A stretch of DNA of 60,797 nucleotides. It comes from Saprospiraceae bacterium. GTDB lineage: Bacteria > Bacteroidota > Bacteroidia > Chitinophagales > Saprospiraceae. A model generated the notes under the pieces. It worked only from the letters and a program-made list of their open reading frames with translations. It searched no databases and had not been told where the DNA came from. Positions 33,381 to 40,917 of the stretch are shown piece after piece (positions within the stretch are counted from its first letter, which is position 1; every line of letters starts with the position of its first letter). The stretch is from assembly GCA_013360405.1 (NCBI GenBank), contig JABWBR010000059.1:1-60797 (forward strand), in the 5' to 3' direction. The position numbers and the translations under genes were made by a program.

Positions 33381-33990
33381 CCTTAATCGCCGACTGTGCG
33401 GGGGGAATCAATTTCAGAATATACCGGCGTTGACTTGGGGGTAAAGAGGCGGTTTGCAGCGAATCGCGCAATTCGCCGTTGAGCAGTCGCAGGGTAAGCA
33501 TTTGTTTTTGCACGGCCAGTCGCAAGCGCTGCGGACCGGGATGTTTCAGGGTACGCTGGGCATTTTGGTAATACGCCGGCGCCTGTTCCAAATTTTCCGC
33601 GATCAGCTTCCAGCGTACTTCGTCGCTTAAAGTATCACTGGTCAATACGCGTTTGACAATTCCGCCGAGGTTATAGGCCACGGGGTCGTCGCGGTGTTCG
33701 CGGAGTTTTTTCAAGACGTCCTGCAGAGAGCTGTGCGTTTGTTTCCACAGCTTGCGCTCGTTGGCTTTGAGCCGGCTGGTATCCAACGCGAATAGTTCAT
33801 TTTCATACTGCTCCAGTTGGTCGAGTCGGGCCCTGAGCGTATCGGGTGGCATAACAAGCAGCTTGTCAGCCGCAATATTTGATTCGGCAATCCGCTGTCC
33901 GGCTTCCCGCTGCAACTGCGCAAGGTCGGCTTCCCTTCCGCAGCACAAGCACAGGGCCAGACACAATGCTATACCCGCCTTGCGCATCAT
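33349..33990 (-). CDS. Hypothetical lipoprotein, helical, weakly DUF885-like
   Basis: 213 aa. A Cys-rich signal (LCLALCLCCG) suggests lipidation at Cys16 or Cys17. The mature part is strongly helical (LDQLEQYENELFALDTSRLKANER, DPVAYNLGGIVKRVLTSD, LEQAPAYYQNAQRTLKHP), with an arrangement recalling the N-terminal part of DUF885 proteins but without their metal-binding region. The last residues (SPPRW) are encoded by the 43-bp repeat. Its ATG shares a base with the stop of the upstream WG-repeat gene (TAATG), so the two are coupled. Confidence 0.65.
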   Translation of the reverse strand: MMRKAGIALCLALCLCCGREADLAQLQREAGQRIAESNIAADKLLVMPPDTLRARLDQLEQYENELFALDTSRLKANERKLWKQTHSSLQDVLKKLREHRDDPVAYNLGGIVKRVLTSDTLSDEVRWKLIAENLEQAPAYYQNAQRTLKHPGPQRLRLAVQKQMLTLRLLNGELRDSLQTASLPPSQRRYILKLIPPAQSAIKDYIYRSPPRW

Positions 33991-34490
33991 TAATCGCTGG
34001 TCTTTTTCCCGCTTTTATCGATATAAAACCATTCGTCGCTTTCCATCACGCTCATCTCGCCATCGGGAACCAGGGTGCAGTTGAGGGTTACCCTGGCCTT
34101 GCCGTTTTCAAACGGCTCGGCGCAGGCAAATTGGGGCGCTATAACAATTTTGCCCTGCTCGTCAGCGTAGCCGATTTTATCGTCTTTTTTGATACGAAAT
34201 AGTCCATCGGAAAAATAATCCGGGCCGTTGTCGTACCTGTATATTTCGTAAAGTTCTTGGCCGGTTTTGTCGATAGCTACGCAGCCGCCTTCGGGTTTGA
34301 TTACGGCGGCGAAATGCCGCAAGGTATCGGTAAAACAAAATTGATATTTGCCCACCGGAATGACGGGCTTGCCTGCCGCGTCGACATAGCCGCATCGACC
34401 GTCGCTATCTTCTGTTTTCAACAAATAGGCGGGCTCGGCGGGTTGGCAGCCGATGAACAATGAGAGGAGAAGTAGCAGGGAGAATTTCAT
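33990..34490 (-). CDS. WG-repeat lipoprotein
   Basis: 166 aa. Lipoprotein signal MKFSLLLLLSLFIGCQP (Cys15). Contains WG/KWG-type beta repeats: CGYVDAAGKPVIPVGKYQF, then KIGYADEQGKIVIAPQFACAEPFENGKARV and FYIDKSGKK. These modules are common in exported Bacteroidota proteins of unknown binding role. It is translationally coupled to the downstream helical lipoprotein. Confidence 0.85.
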   Translation of the reverse strand: MKFSLLLLLSLFIGCQPAEPAYLLKTEDSDGRCGYVDAAGKPVIPVGKYQFCFTDTLRHFAAVIKPEGGCVAIDKTGQELYEIYRYDNGPDYFSDGLFRIKKDDKIGYADEQGKIVIAPQFACAEPFENGKARVTLNCTLVPDGEMSVMESDEWFYIDKSGKKTSD

Positions 34491-34546
34491 GTTGTGGGTT
34501 GTGGGTTATCGGTTCAAGATGCTGATTATAAATAACTTGCAATAAA

Positions 34547-34576
34547 TAGTCGTATAGTCGTACAGTCGTACAGTCA
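34547..34576. repeat. 8-bp repeat CAGTCGTA
   Basis: About four degenerate octamers. The tract abuts and truncates the MmcQ-like remnant. It is related to the tract at 1485-1512. The rest of 34491-34802 contains a GGTTGTG-type heptamer tract (34491-34515), the MmcQ remnant and an AT-rich promoter region. Confidence 0.8.
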
Positions 34577-34646
34577 CGTGGTGCGGCTCTTCGCTCGCCT
34601 CGGGCAAGGACAACGCAATGGCTCGCACGGTATCAGGGGTGATCAT
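34577..34646 (-). pseudogene. Truncated MmcQ/YjbR-type N-terminus
   Basis: Reading the minus strand from ATG 34646 gives MITPDTVRAIALSLPEASEE and then PHHVT, the typical opening of MmcQ/YjbR-family proteins, after which the frame runs into the octamer repeat at 34547. Only about 24 of the usual 110-120 residues remain. It is a gene relic whose downstream part was replaced by repeat DNA or deleted. Confidence 0.6.
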
Positions 34647-34762
34647 GGAAAAAGGATTTGGGTTCTGGTGGTAAGGTAGGGAGAAAATGTGAATTCAGCA
34701 CTATTGTACTTTTTGACAAAAAAAATATTGTTAAAAACTCGACAGCAATATTTTTGTCATCG

Positions 34763-34770
34763 TATATTTG
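34763..34770 (+). promoter_or_regulatory. -7 element before the AAA ATPase genes
   Basis: TATATTTG lies 33 nt before ATG 34803. It is surrounded by TTTTTGACAAAA (about 34709-34722) and the related words TTTTTGTCA and TTGTCAAAAA, which may be repeated operator half-sites. No -33 TTG at 19-21 bp. Confidence 0.4.
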
Positions 34771-34802
34771 CTAAAATTTTTATTGTCAAAAAATATAAAG
34801 CT

Positions 34803-35573
34803 ATGAAAAACATTGTCGGTCAAACTCCTCGGGGCGCCGATTTTTACCCTCGCGATTCGGTAATTAATCGCATTTACCGCCGGTTGGACAGCAAGAATCA
34901 TCTGTATCTATCGGCGCCCCGACGCTCGGGTAAAACCTCCATTATGCGCGCACTAGAGGATAATCCACAGGAGGGATACATTTTCGTCTATCTCAATGTG
35001 GAGGATTGCATCGACTCCGAAGAGTACTTTCGATTATTGTCATTAGAACTTGAAAACAGCGCGGCGCAGGGTAGACTTGCAAGATTAGGGGATAAAGCAA
35101 AAAGCGTTTTACAAACTTTTCTTGAACGAATAAAGCGGATAAAGGTAGCGAGCCTTGAAATTGAAACAGTCGTAAATGAAGCTACACCAAGTTACGCCGA
35201 AGCTTTCGAACAATTACTTCGCGATTTGGAAGCTGAAAACACAACTATAGTCATAATGATTGACGAATTCCCGGTAGCTGTTGAGAGCATTGCCAAAGCG
35301 AAAGGCGCCGAAGCGGCGGTTCAGTTTTTGCATGTAAATCGCGCCATTCGGCAACGCTCCCGTACGGATGCCCGATTTATCTATACGGGCTCCATAGGTT
35401 TACCGAATGTGGCCCGCAAGCTCGATCCCACCCCAACGATCAATGACCTGAATATCGTTGAAATCCCTCCCTTGACAACAGGCGAAGGGCTCGATATGAG
35501 TAAAAAAATTCTGGCAGGATATGATGTGGTGGTCGAAGAGGCGGTGTTGCAATATTTACTCGATAAAATCTAA
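34803..35573 (+). pseudogene. ATP-binding AAA protein, N-terminal part (gene interrupted by in-frame TAA)
   Basis: 256 residues from ATG 34803. The N-terminus MKNIVGQTPRGADFYPRDSVINRIYRRL precedes the P-loop APRRSGKT (38-45) and Walker B TTIVIMIDEFP, as in archaeal-type or STAND-like AAA ATPases of Bacteroidota. The frame ends LLDKI-TAA. The next codons in the same frame read WLMPFFIQLTIQLLIDE and continue for 124 codons (see 35580-35945), so the stop looks like a single nonsense change (e.g. GAA to TAA) within one ~380-aa gene. A split but functional pair or stop read-through cannot be excluded. Confidence 0.75.
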
Positions 35574-35579
35574 TGGCTG

Positions 35580-35945
35580 ATGCCGTTTTTTATCCAATTA
35601 ACCATCCAGTTGCTGATCGACGAGTCGGAATCGAATAATGCGCTCATCTCAAAAGAAATGGTTGACAAAATTCTGGTCAAAGCCGCAAACCACCGCAATA
35701 ATGCTTATTTCGCCAGTTACTACGGCCGGTTGGCCAAAACGCTACCCCCTGACGAATGCGAAACGGCTAAAGTCATTCTTGCTGAGATTGCAGAAATAGA
35801 ATCGCTATCCCGCAGTCATATTCAGCAGGAGAACGCTCAAATTGTACTCGAAACTTTAGAATACGACGGCTATATCCACGAACAAGACGGTCAATTCCGC
35901 TTTAACTCGCCCATCCTGCGAATGTGGTGGAAGAAAAATGCCTGA
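35580..35945 (+). pseudogene. AAA ATPase, C-terminal part downstream of the in-frame stop
   Basis: 121 residues from the first ATG after the stop, in the same frame as the N-terminal part. It contains the helical lid and winged-helix region (MPFFIQLTIQLLIDE, EMVDKILVKAANHRNNAYFASYYGRL, VLETLEYDGYIHEQDGQFRFNSPILRMWW) usual for the C-terminus of this ATPase family. It has no ATP-binding motif of its own, which supports one interrupted gene rather than two genes. Confidence 0.7.
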
Positions 35946-35957
35946 TTCATTTAACTA

Positions 35958-37568
35958 ATGGCTACCATGACAACGAATACTGATAAAACCCGAATTGCTG
36001 CTATTTACAATCCTCAAAATCAGACCAAGACTCAGTTAATCGAGAGTTTTGTGGTGCGGCAAAAACTATTCCATAAATTGTTCAAAGCCATCAAAGAAGC
36101 CAAAATGGAGGTACCAGAGCAGCATTACCTCATACAAGGTAGGCGTGGCATGGGCAAAACAACCTTGTTACTGCGATTAGCCTACGAAATAGAAAACGAC
36201 CCGGCGCTCAATAGTTGGCTTATACCGGTAATTTTCAATGAAGAAGAATACGGCATCCGGCGTTTGTTCAAACTCTGGGAGCGTATTATGGAATTATTGG
36301 AGCAGCGAAATCCGGAATTTAATTTCGAACAAGCCGAACGCTTAAAGCTCTCCAAGCAATTCGAAGACGACAATACTTATGAACGTGCCTTGTTTGAACA
36401 CCTATCTGCCGAACTTAAGCGAACAGGCAAAAAAATCATCCTTTTTATCGATAACTTTGGCGAAATGGCCCGCAAGCTAAGCGACGAAGAAGCCCACCGC
36501 CTGCGCAAAATACTCCAGACTTCTCCTGATATCCGCATTATTGCCGCTTCGGCGGTAGTGCTGGAATCTTTCTACCGTTACGACCACCCTTTTTATGAAT
36601 TTTTCAGGGTAGAAGAACTCAAAGGGCTGGATAAAAAGGAAACCCGCGACTTGCTGCTTAACCTTTCCGAACATTACAAAAAAGAAACCGTTGCTCACAT
36701 CGTAAAGCAATTCCCAGGCAGAGTAGAAGCGCTTCGCCGCATAACCGGCGGCGTAATCCGAACTATAGTGCTGCTTTTTGAAATTTTTGCCGACGACGAC
36801 GACGGAAGCGCTTTTAAAGACCTGGAGTTCTTACTCGACCGGGTAACTCCCCTGTACAAACACCGCATGGACGACCTCAGCGACCAGCAACAAGCGATTG
36901 TAGAGGCCATAGCCCTCAACTGGGATGCGCTAAGCGTAAAAGAAATCGCAGAACAAACCCGGCTGGAAAGCAAGATCATCTCTGCACAACTGCAAAACCT
37001 GGAAAAAAACGGCATCGTGCTCAAAGTCTATACCAAAACAAAAAACCACTACTACATCATAGCAGAGCGCTTTTTCAATATCTGGTTTTTGATGCGCAAT
37101 GGCCGCCGCAATGACGAAAAACGCGTGCGCTGGCTGGTACAATTTTTGGAGGAATGGTGTGATGAGAAGTTTATAGAAAATCCTCCAGAAAAATATGAAA
37201 TAAGCTCAACACCTAGCAATACAGCTCAGGAACCCCAATTATTAACAATTAGAGCAAATCAACTCCCCGAAAACAAAACCCAAGCCCTCTCCTTTTTGAC
37301 AAATACCGAATTTCTTGACAAAGAACCAGAGCATATATCAACCTACCTTATCCTTATACTAGCAAAGGGAGAAAAACAATGGCTCTTCGATCTTTTTAAC
37401 AGCCCGGAAGGAGAGTCTATACAACTAAAAGACCGCTTAAAACCTATCTACTACGCCGTCCTAAAATCAATGGACCACCCCGATTACCTTCGCATGGGTG
37501 AAGAACTAGTACAAACCATTGACGAGATATTGGCCCGCGCAGCGCAAATGGCGGTGGATTATGCCTGA
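35958..37568 (+). CDS. AAA ATPase with winged-helix domain
   Basis: 536 aa. The P-loop is GRRGMGKT (61-68) and Walker B is KKIILFIDNFGE (about 157-168). A sensor-like IRIIAASAVV is followed by a MarR-like winged helix (about 310-375, LSVKEIAEQTRLESKIISAQLQNLEKNGIVLKV) and a helical C-terminal domain. Such ATPases act as STAND-type sensors or novel NTP-dependent regulators; some serve in defence, but no effector domain (nuclease, TIR, protease) is visible here. It lies 12 bp downstream of the interrupted ATPase and was probably co-transcribed with it. Confidence 0.8.
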   Translation: MATMTTNTDKTRIAAIYNPQNQTKTQLIESFVVRQKLFHKLFKAIKEAKMEVPEQHYLIQGRRGMGKTTLLLRLAYEIENDPALNSWLIPVIFNEEEYGIRRLFKLWERIMELLEQRNPEFNFEQAERLKLSKQFEDDNTYERALFEHLSAELKRTGKKIILFIDNFGEMARKLSDEEAHRLRKILQTSPDIRIIAASAVVLESFYRYDHPFYEFFRVEELKGLDKKETRDLLLNLSEHYKKETVAHIVKQFPGRVEALRRITGGVIRTIVLLFEIFADDDDGSAFKDLEFLLDRVTPLYKHRMDDLSDQQQAIVEAIALNWDALSVKEIAEQTRLESKIISAQLQNLEKNGIVLKVYTKTKNHYYIIAERFFNIWFLMRNGRRNDEKRVRWLVQFLEEWCDEKFIENPPEKYEISSTPSNTAQEPQLLTIRANQLPENKTQALSFLTNTEFLDKEPEHISTYLILILAKGEKQWLFDLFNSPEGESIQLKDRLKPIYYAVLKSMDHPDYLRMGEELVQTIDEILARAAQMAVDYA

Positions 37569-37584
37569 TGCGGTCATATTCAAG

Positions 37585-37615
37585 TTGAATTTTTGCCTAC
37601 AATAGCGTACTTTTG
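37585..37615 (+). promoter_or_regulatory. Promoter of the toxin-antitoxin pair
   Basis: TTG (37585-37587), a 20-bp spacer and TACTTTTG (37608-37615) match the consensus. The ATG follows 16 bp later. Confidence 0.65.
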
Positions 37616-37631
37616 TATAAAATTAAAGGCC

Positions 37632-37883
37632 ATGGTTTTAATTGACGATAGTTTGCTCGAAGCGGCAAGTATGAGTGAGCAAGAACTTAAAGTTGAACTG
37701 GCGTTGATGTTGTATGCACAGCAGCGTCTTTCCTTTGGCCAGGCCCGCAAACTAGCTGATATGGGCTACTATGAATTTGAAAAATTGCTTTTCGATCGAC
37801 ATATAGCTTCTCACTACGACATTGAAGAATTCAAAGAAGATATAAAAACGGTTGAAATCCTGCGTCGTGATAGTAATCAGTGA
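37632..37883 (+). CDS. UPF0175-family antitoxin
   Basis: 83 aa. It has the compact layout of UPF0175 proteins: MVLIDDSLLEAASMSEQELKVELALMLYAQQRLSFGQARKLADMGYYEFEKLLFDRHI, a ribbon-like start followed by an HTH-like helix pair. UPF0175 genes are regularly paired with DUF3368 PIN-like toxins, as here. ATG 37632 fits the family start; upstream extensions are not conserved-looking. It overlaps the toxin gene by 17 bp. Confidence 0.88.
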   Translation: MVLIDDSLLEAASMSEQELKVELALMLYAQQRLSFGQARKLADMGYYEFEKLLFDRHIASHYDIEEFKEDIKTVEILRRDSNQ

Positions 37884-38358
37884 TACCTCTCCAGTCAGCG
37901 GGCTTTATCGGATCGGACATTTGTATTTATTAGAATTACTCTTCGGCAAAATCGTTCTTCCCAAAGCTGTTTTTGAAGAAATTCTACAACTCCGCTCATT
38001 TGGCTATGATTTAAATGAAATAACCTCAGCTGAATGGATTGAGGTAAAGTCTGCGTCTAATATGGCTAATGTTTCCCATTTACTCCACCAACTTGACATG
38101 GGAGAAGCGGAGGCTATTGTGCTCGCCAAGGAACTTCGTGCAGACTTGCTCGTGATGGATGAAGCAAAAGGCCGAACTATAGCCAGGCAGGAAGGCCTGA
38201 CTATCATTGGATTAGCCGGCATTTTGGTCAAGGCTAAAGCCGATGGCCATATTTCTTCTGTAAAATTGCTTTTAGACCGGCTTATCCGCGAAGCTAATTT
38301 TCGGATTAGCCAGGAATTGTATGAGTTTGTCTTGATACAAGGAGGAGAATCTATTTAG
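37867..38358 (+). CDS. DUF3368 PIN-like toxin
   Basis: 163 aa starting at GTG 37867 (MIVISDTSPVSGLYRIG). PIN-fold acidic residues are visible: SDTSP near the N-terminus, LDMGEAEAIVLAKEL in the middle and LLVMDEAKGRTIARQEG, then GLAGILVKAKADGHI. These are characteristic of DUF3368 proteins, predicted RNases neutralised by the UPF0175 antitoxin upstream. A TTG 15 nt earlier would also be possible. Confidence 0.87.
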   Translation: MIVISDTSPVSGLYRIGHLYLLELLFGKIVLPKAVFEEILQLRSFGYDLNEITSAEWIEVKSASNMANVSHLLHQLDMGEAEAIVLAKELRADLLVMDEAKGRTIARQEGLTIIGLAGILVKAKADGHISSVKLLLDRLIREANFRISQELYEFVLIQGGESI

Positions 38359-38416
38359 CAATTCCTCATTTAACGCGAAATCGTTCTCCCCCTCGCCTAC
38401 CCACTCCCTCAAACCA

Positions 38417-38448
38417 CAATAGCCCCGGATTCACACCCGAGGCTATTG
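38417..38448. terminator. Weak hairpin between convergent genes
   Basis: Arms CAATAGCC/GGCTATTG with an inner CCGG/CCCG. It stands between the toxin gene and the convergent helicase gene. There is no T-run, so terminator function is uncertain. Confidence 0.35.
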
Positions 38449-38471
38449 CTCATATCGTTAAAAAGAAGTAG

Positions 38472-39683
38472 TTAATACCTCCTCCTTTGCATCGACCTGC
38501 TGTGCTGCCGGGGCATCACGCGTTGCGGCGGCGGCGGCGCCACGGCAACAGCCGCTACCGATGGGTAAGGGTGATCTTCAATCACCGGGATTCTTTTGGC
38601 GATCAGCTTTTCGATATCCCTCAATTCGGTCCTTTCTTCTACGTCGCAGAAAGCAATCGCAGTGCCCAGGTTGCCGGCGCGGCCGGTGCGGCCTATGCGG
38701 TGTACGTAGGTCTCGGGTACATTGGGCAGGTCGTAGTTGAATACGTGCGTGAGCTCGTCGATGTCGATGCCGCGGGCGGCGATGTCGGTGGCGACAAGTA
38801 CTTTGAGCCTGCCGTTTTTGAAGTCGTTGAGAGCGCCCTGCCTGGCATTCTGGCTTTTGTTGCCGTGAATGGCCGCAGCCGTGATGTTGGCACGGTGCAA
38901 AAAGCGCACTACTTTATCCGCGCCGTGTTTGGTGCGGGTAAAAACCAGGGCGGTTTTGATGTTTTTTTCTTTTAGCAAATGTATCAGCAGCGACTGCTTG
39001 TCTGCCTTGTTGGTGTGGTACAAGCTCTGCTCGATCTTATCAACGGTAGAGGAAGGCGGGGTGACCTCCACTTTGACGGGGTTGGTCAACAGCATCTGAG
39101 ACAACTTCTGTATTTCCGGCGGCATGGTGGCCGAGAAAAACAAGGTTTGCCTTCTTGCGGGCAACTTGGCGATTACCCTTTTTACGTCGTGGATAAAACC
39201 CATGTCGAGCATGCGGTCGGCTTCGTCGAGTACGAAAATCTCCAGTTGAGCCAGGTTCACGTAGCCCTGGTTCATCAAGTCCAACAATCTGCCGGGCGTC
39301 GCCACCAGCACATCCACCCCCCTGCGGAGGGCATTGGTTTGCTGTTGCTGCGATACGCCGCCAAAAATCACCGCGTGTTTTATGCCGGTGTGTCTGCCGT
39401 AAGCGGCAAAACTCTCGTCGATCTGTATGGCCAACTCCCTGGTGGGCGTCAAAATCAATACTTTGATGCCGGGTTTGCGCTGTGTCTGCTGATACAGGAT
39501 CTGCAGGATTGGCACCGCAAAGGCGGCCGTTTTACCGGTACCCGTCTGGGCGCAGCCCAACAGGTCTCTTCCTTCCAATACAACAGGTATGGCTTGTTGC
39601 TGAATAGGCGTAGGGGTGGTGTATCCTTCGGCTGATAATGCCCTAAGGATGGGGTCGATTAACTCTAATTGTCTGAAATCCAT
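38472..39683 (-). CDS. DEAD-box RNA helicase (RhlE-type)
   Basis: ATP-dependent RNA helicase, cytosolic, 403 aa. Motifs in order: Q-motif and [22 protein letters not shown], Ia [52 protein letters not shown] and [15 protein letters not shown] short basic tail ([12 protein letters not shown]) follows, as in RhlE proteins. All catalytic residues are present. A possible -7 box (TATCTTTG, complement of 39798-39805) lies about 115 nt upstream. Confidence 0.93.
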   Translation of the reverse strand: MDFRQLELIDPILRALSAEGYTTPTPIQQQAIPVVLEGRDLLGCAQTGTGKTAAFAVPILQILYQQTQRKPGIKVLILTPTRELAIQIDESFAAYGRHTGIKHAVIFGGVSQQQQTNALRRGVDVLVATPGRLLDLMNQGYVNLAQLEIFVLDEADRMLDMGFIHDVKRVIAKLPARRQTLFFSATMPPEIQKLSQMLLTNPVKVEVTPPSSTVDKIEQSLYHTNKADKQSLLIHLLKEKNIKTALVFTRTKHGADKVVRFLHRANITAAAIHGNKSQNARQGALNDFKNGRLKVLVATDIAARGIDIDELTHVFNYDLPNVPETYVHRIGRTGRAGNLGTAIAFCDVEERTELRDIEKLIAKRIPVIEDHPYPSVAAVAVAPPPPQRVMPRQHSRSMQRRRY

Positions 39684-39868
39684 TAATGAATTAGTAATGT
39701 TTGAGGCTGAGTAGACGTTGCATTTTCTGCATCAGCGAAGAAATCTCATTACTGCACCGGCTTACAACTTGCCGTGTCTGAGGTGTGAAGTAAAACACAA
39801 AGATACGCTTTTTTACACTGAATTACGATTGTATACGTTATTAATTCCATAAATATATCTGGCGCCCT

Positions 39869-40567
39869 ATGAAATTACTACTCTTTTCTTTGTTGTGCCA
39901 CGCTGCTGTGGCTGCCTATTCCCAGCCCAACTACCAGGCCTACAACGCCCTGCTGGCCAAGCATGTGTCGAAAGCCGGCGAGGTAAACTACAAAGCCCTC
40001 AAAGCGAATCCAGCCGCACTTATACGCGCTATCGACTCTTTTTCTAAGCAGACTCCCTCTTCCAAATGGAGCAAAAATGATCAACTTGCGTTTTGGATCA
40101 ATGCGTATAATGTATTTACAATCAAACTGATAGTCGATAACTACCCCCTGAAAAGCATTATGGAACTCGACGGCGGCAAAACCTGGGACGTGAAGCGTAT
40201 CAAAATCGGCGGCGAGCTGTATTCCCTCAATCAGATCGAAAACGAAATCATCCGGCCCCAATTTAAAGATGCCCGCATCCATTTTGCCCTCAATTGCGCT
40301 GCCAAATCCTGCCCGCCTTTGTACGACAAGGCCTATCTGCCATCCCAACTCGACCAGCAACTCGACGAGCGCACCCGCTCGTTTATCCGCTCTACAAATA
40401 ACGAGCTGAGCGAAAAAACCGTGAGAATTTCAAAGATTTTCGATTGGTATAAAGCCGATTTTGGCAACCTGATTGTTTTTTTAAATAAATATGCCGACGT
40501 TAAAATCTCACCCCAGGCAAAGATAACGTTTGCTGAATACGACTGGACATTAAACGGTGAACGGTGA
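39869..40567 (+). CDS. DUF547-family secreted protein
   Basis: 232 aa. The signal peptide is about residues 1-18 (ending AYSQ). The DUF547 core has WSKNDQLAFWINAYNVFTIKLIVDNYP, KTWDVKRIKIGGELYSLNQIENEIIRP, FALNCAAKSCPPL and FDWYKADFG. The conserved Asn/Cys residues of NCAAKSCPP are present. Function is unknown for the family, a papain-like fold having been proposed. The last codons (LNGER) coincide with a copy of the GGTGAACGGTGA repeat, again at a gene 3' end. Confidence 0.87.
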   Translation: MKLLLFSLLCHAAVAAYSQPNYQAYNALLAKHVSKAGEVNYKALKANPAALIRAIDSFSKQTPSSKWSKNDQLAFWINAYNVFTIKLIVDNYPLKSIMELDGGKTWDVKRIKIGGELYSLNQIENEIIRPQFKDARIHFALNCAAKSCPPLYDKAYLPSQLDQQLDERTRSFIRSTNNELSEKTVRISKIFDWYKADFGNLIVFLNKYADVKISPQAKITFAEYDWTLNGER

Positions 40568-40589
40568 ACTTTCACCCTAATGTCGTCAC

Positions 40590-40836
40590 CTTAATTTTAC
40601 TTTGTCACTTTAGAATTTTCCATAAATCACGTGTACACATTGCGCCCCGCTGGGGCTAAAATACATGTTGCGCATGATTTATCTACCAATATTTACGCCC
40701 CGCTGGGGCTTTTGGAGCATCTCAGGAGGCCCGGAGGGCCGAAATGTTGGTAGAACTAGCAATAAAATGATTTCAAAAGCTCCGGAGGAGCGCAATATGT
40801 AGTATGCTTGGTCTAAAGTGACAAAGTAGTATTAAG
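40590..40836. mobile_element. MITE-like palindromic element with 25-bp terminal inverted repeats
   Basis: Perfect 17-bp arms TACTTTGTCACTTTAGA (40598-40614) and its complement (40812-40828) extend to about 25 bp with few mismatches (40590-40614/40812-40836). Inside are nested stems ATAAATCA/TGATTTAT and CTACCAATATTT/GAAATGTTGGTAG, and four G+C hairpins (GCCCC-GCT-GGGGC twice, GGCCC-GGA-GGGCC, GCTCC-GGA-GGAGC). No coding frame of note. It fills most of the 349-bp gap 40568-40917; a heptamer-type tract (AACATTAAACATCC) follows at 40893-40920. Confidence 0.72.
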
Positions 40837-40917
40837 CCTCATGTGCATATTTACTAAATTTCGAAAATTAAGAGCTTAAGCTATTGAAATTCAACATTAA
40901 ACATCCAACATTAAACA

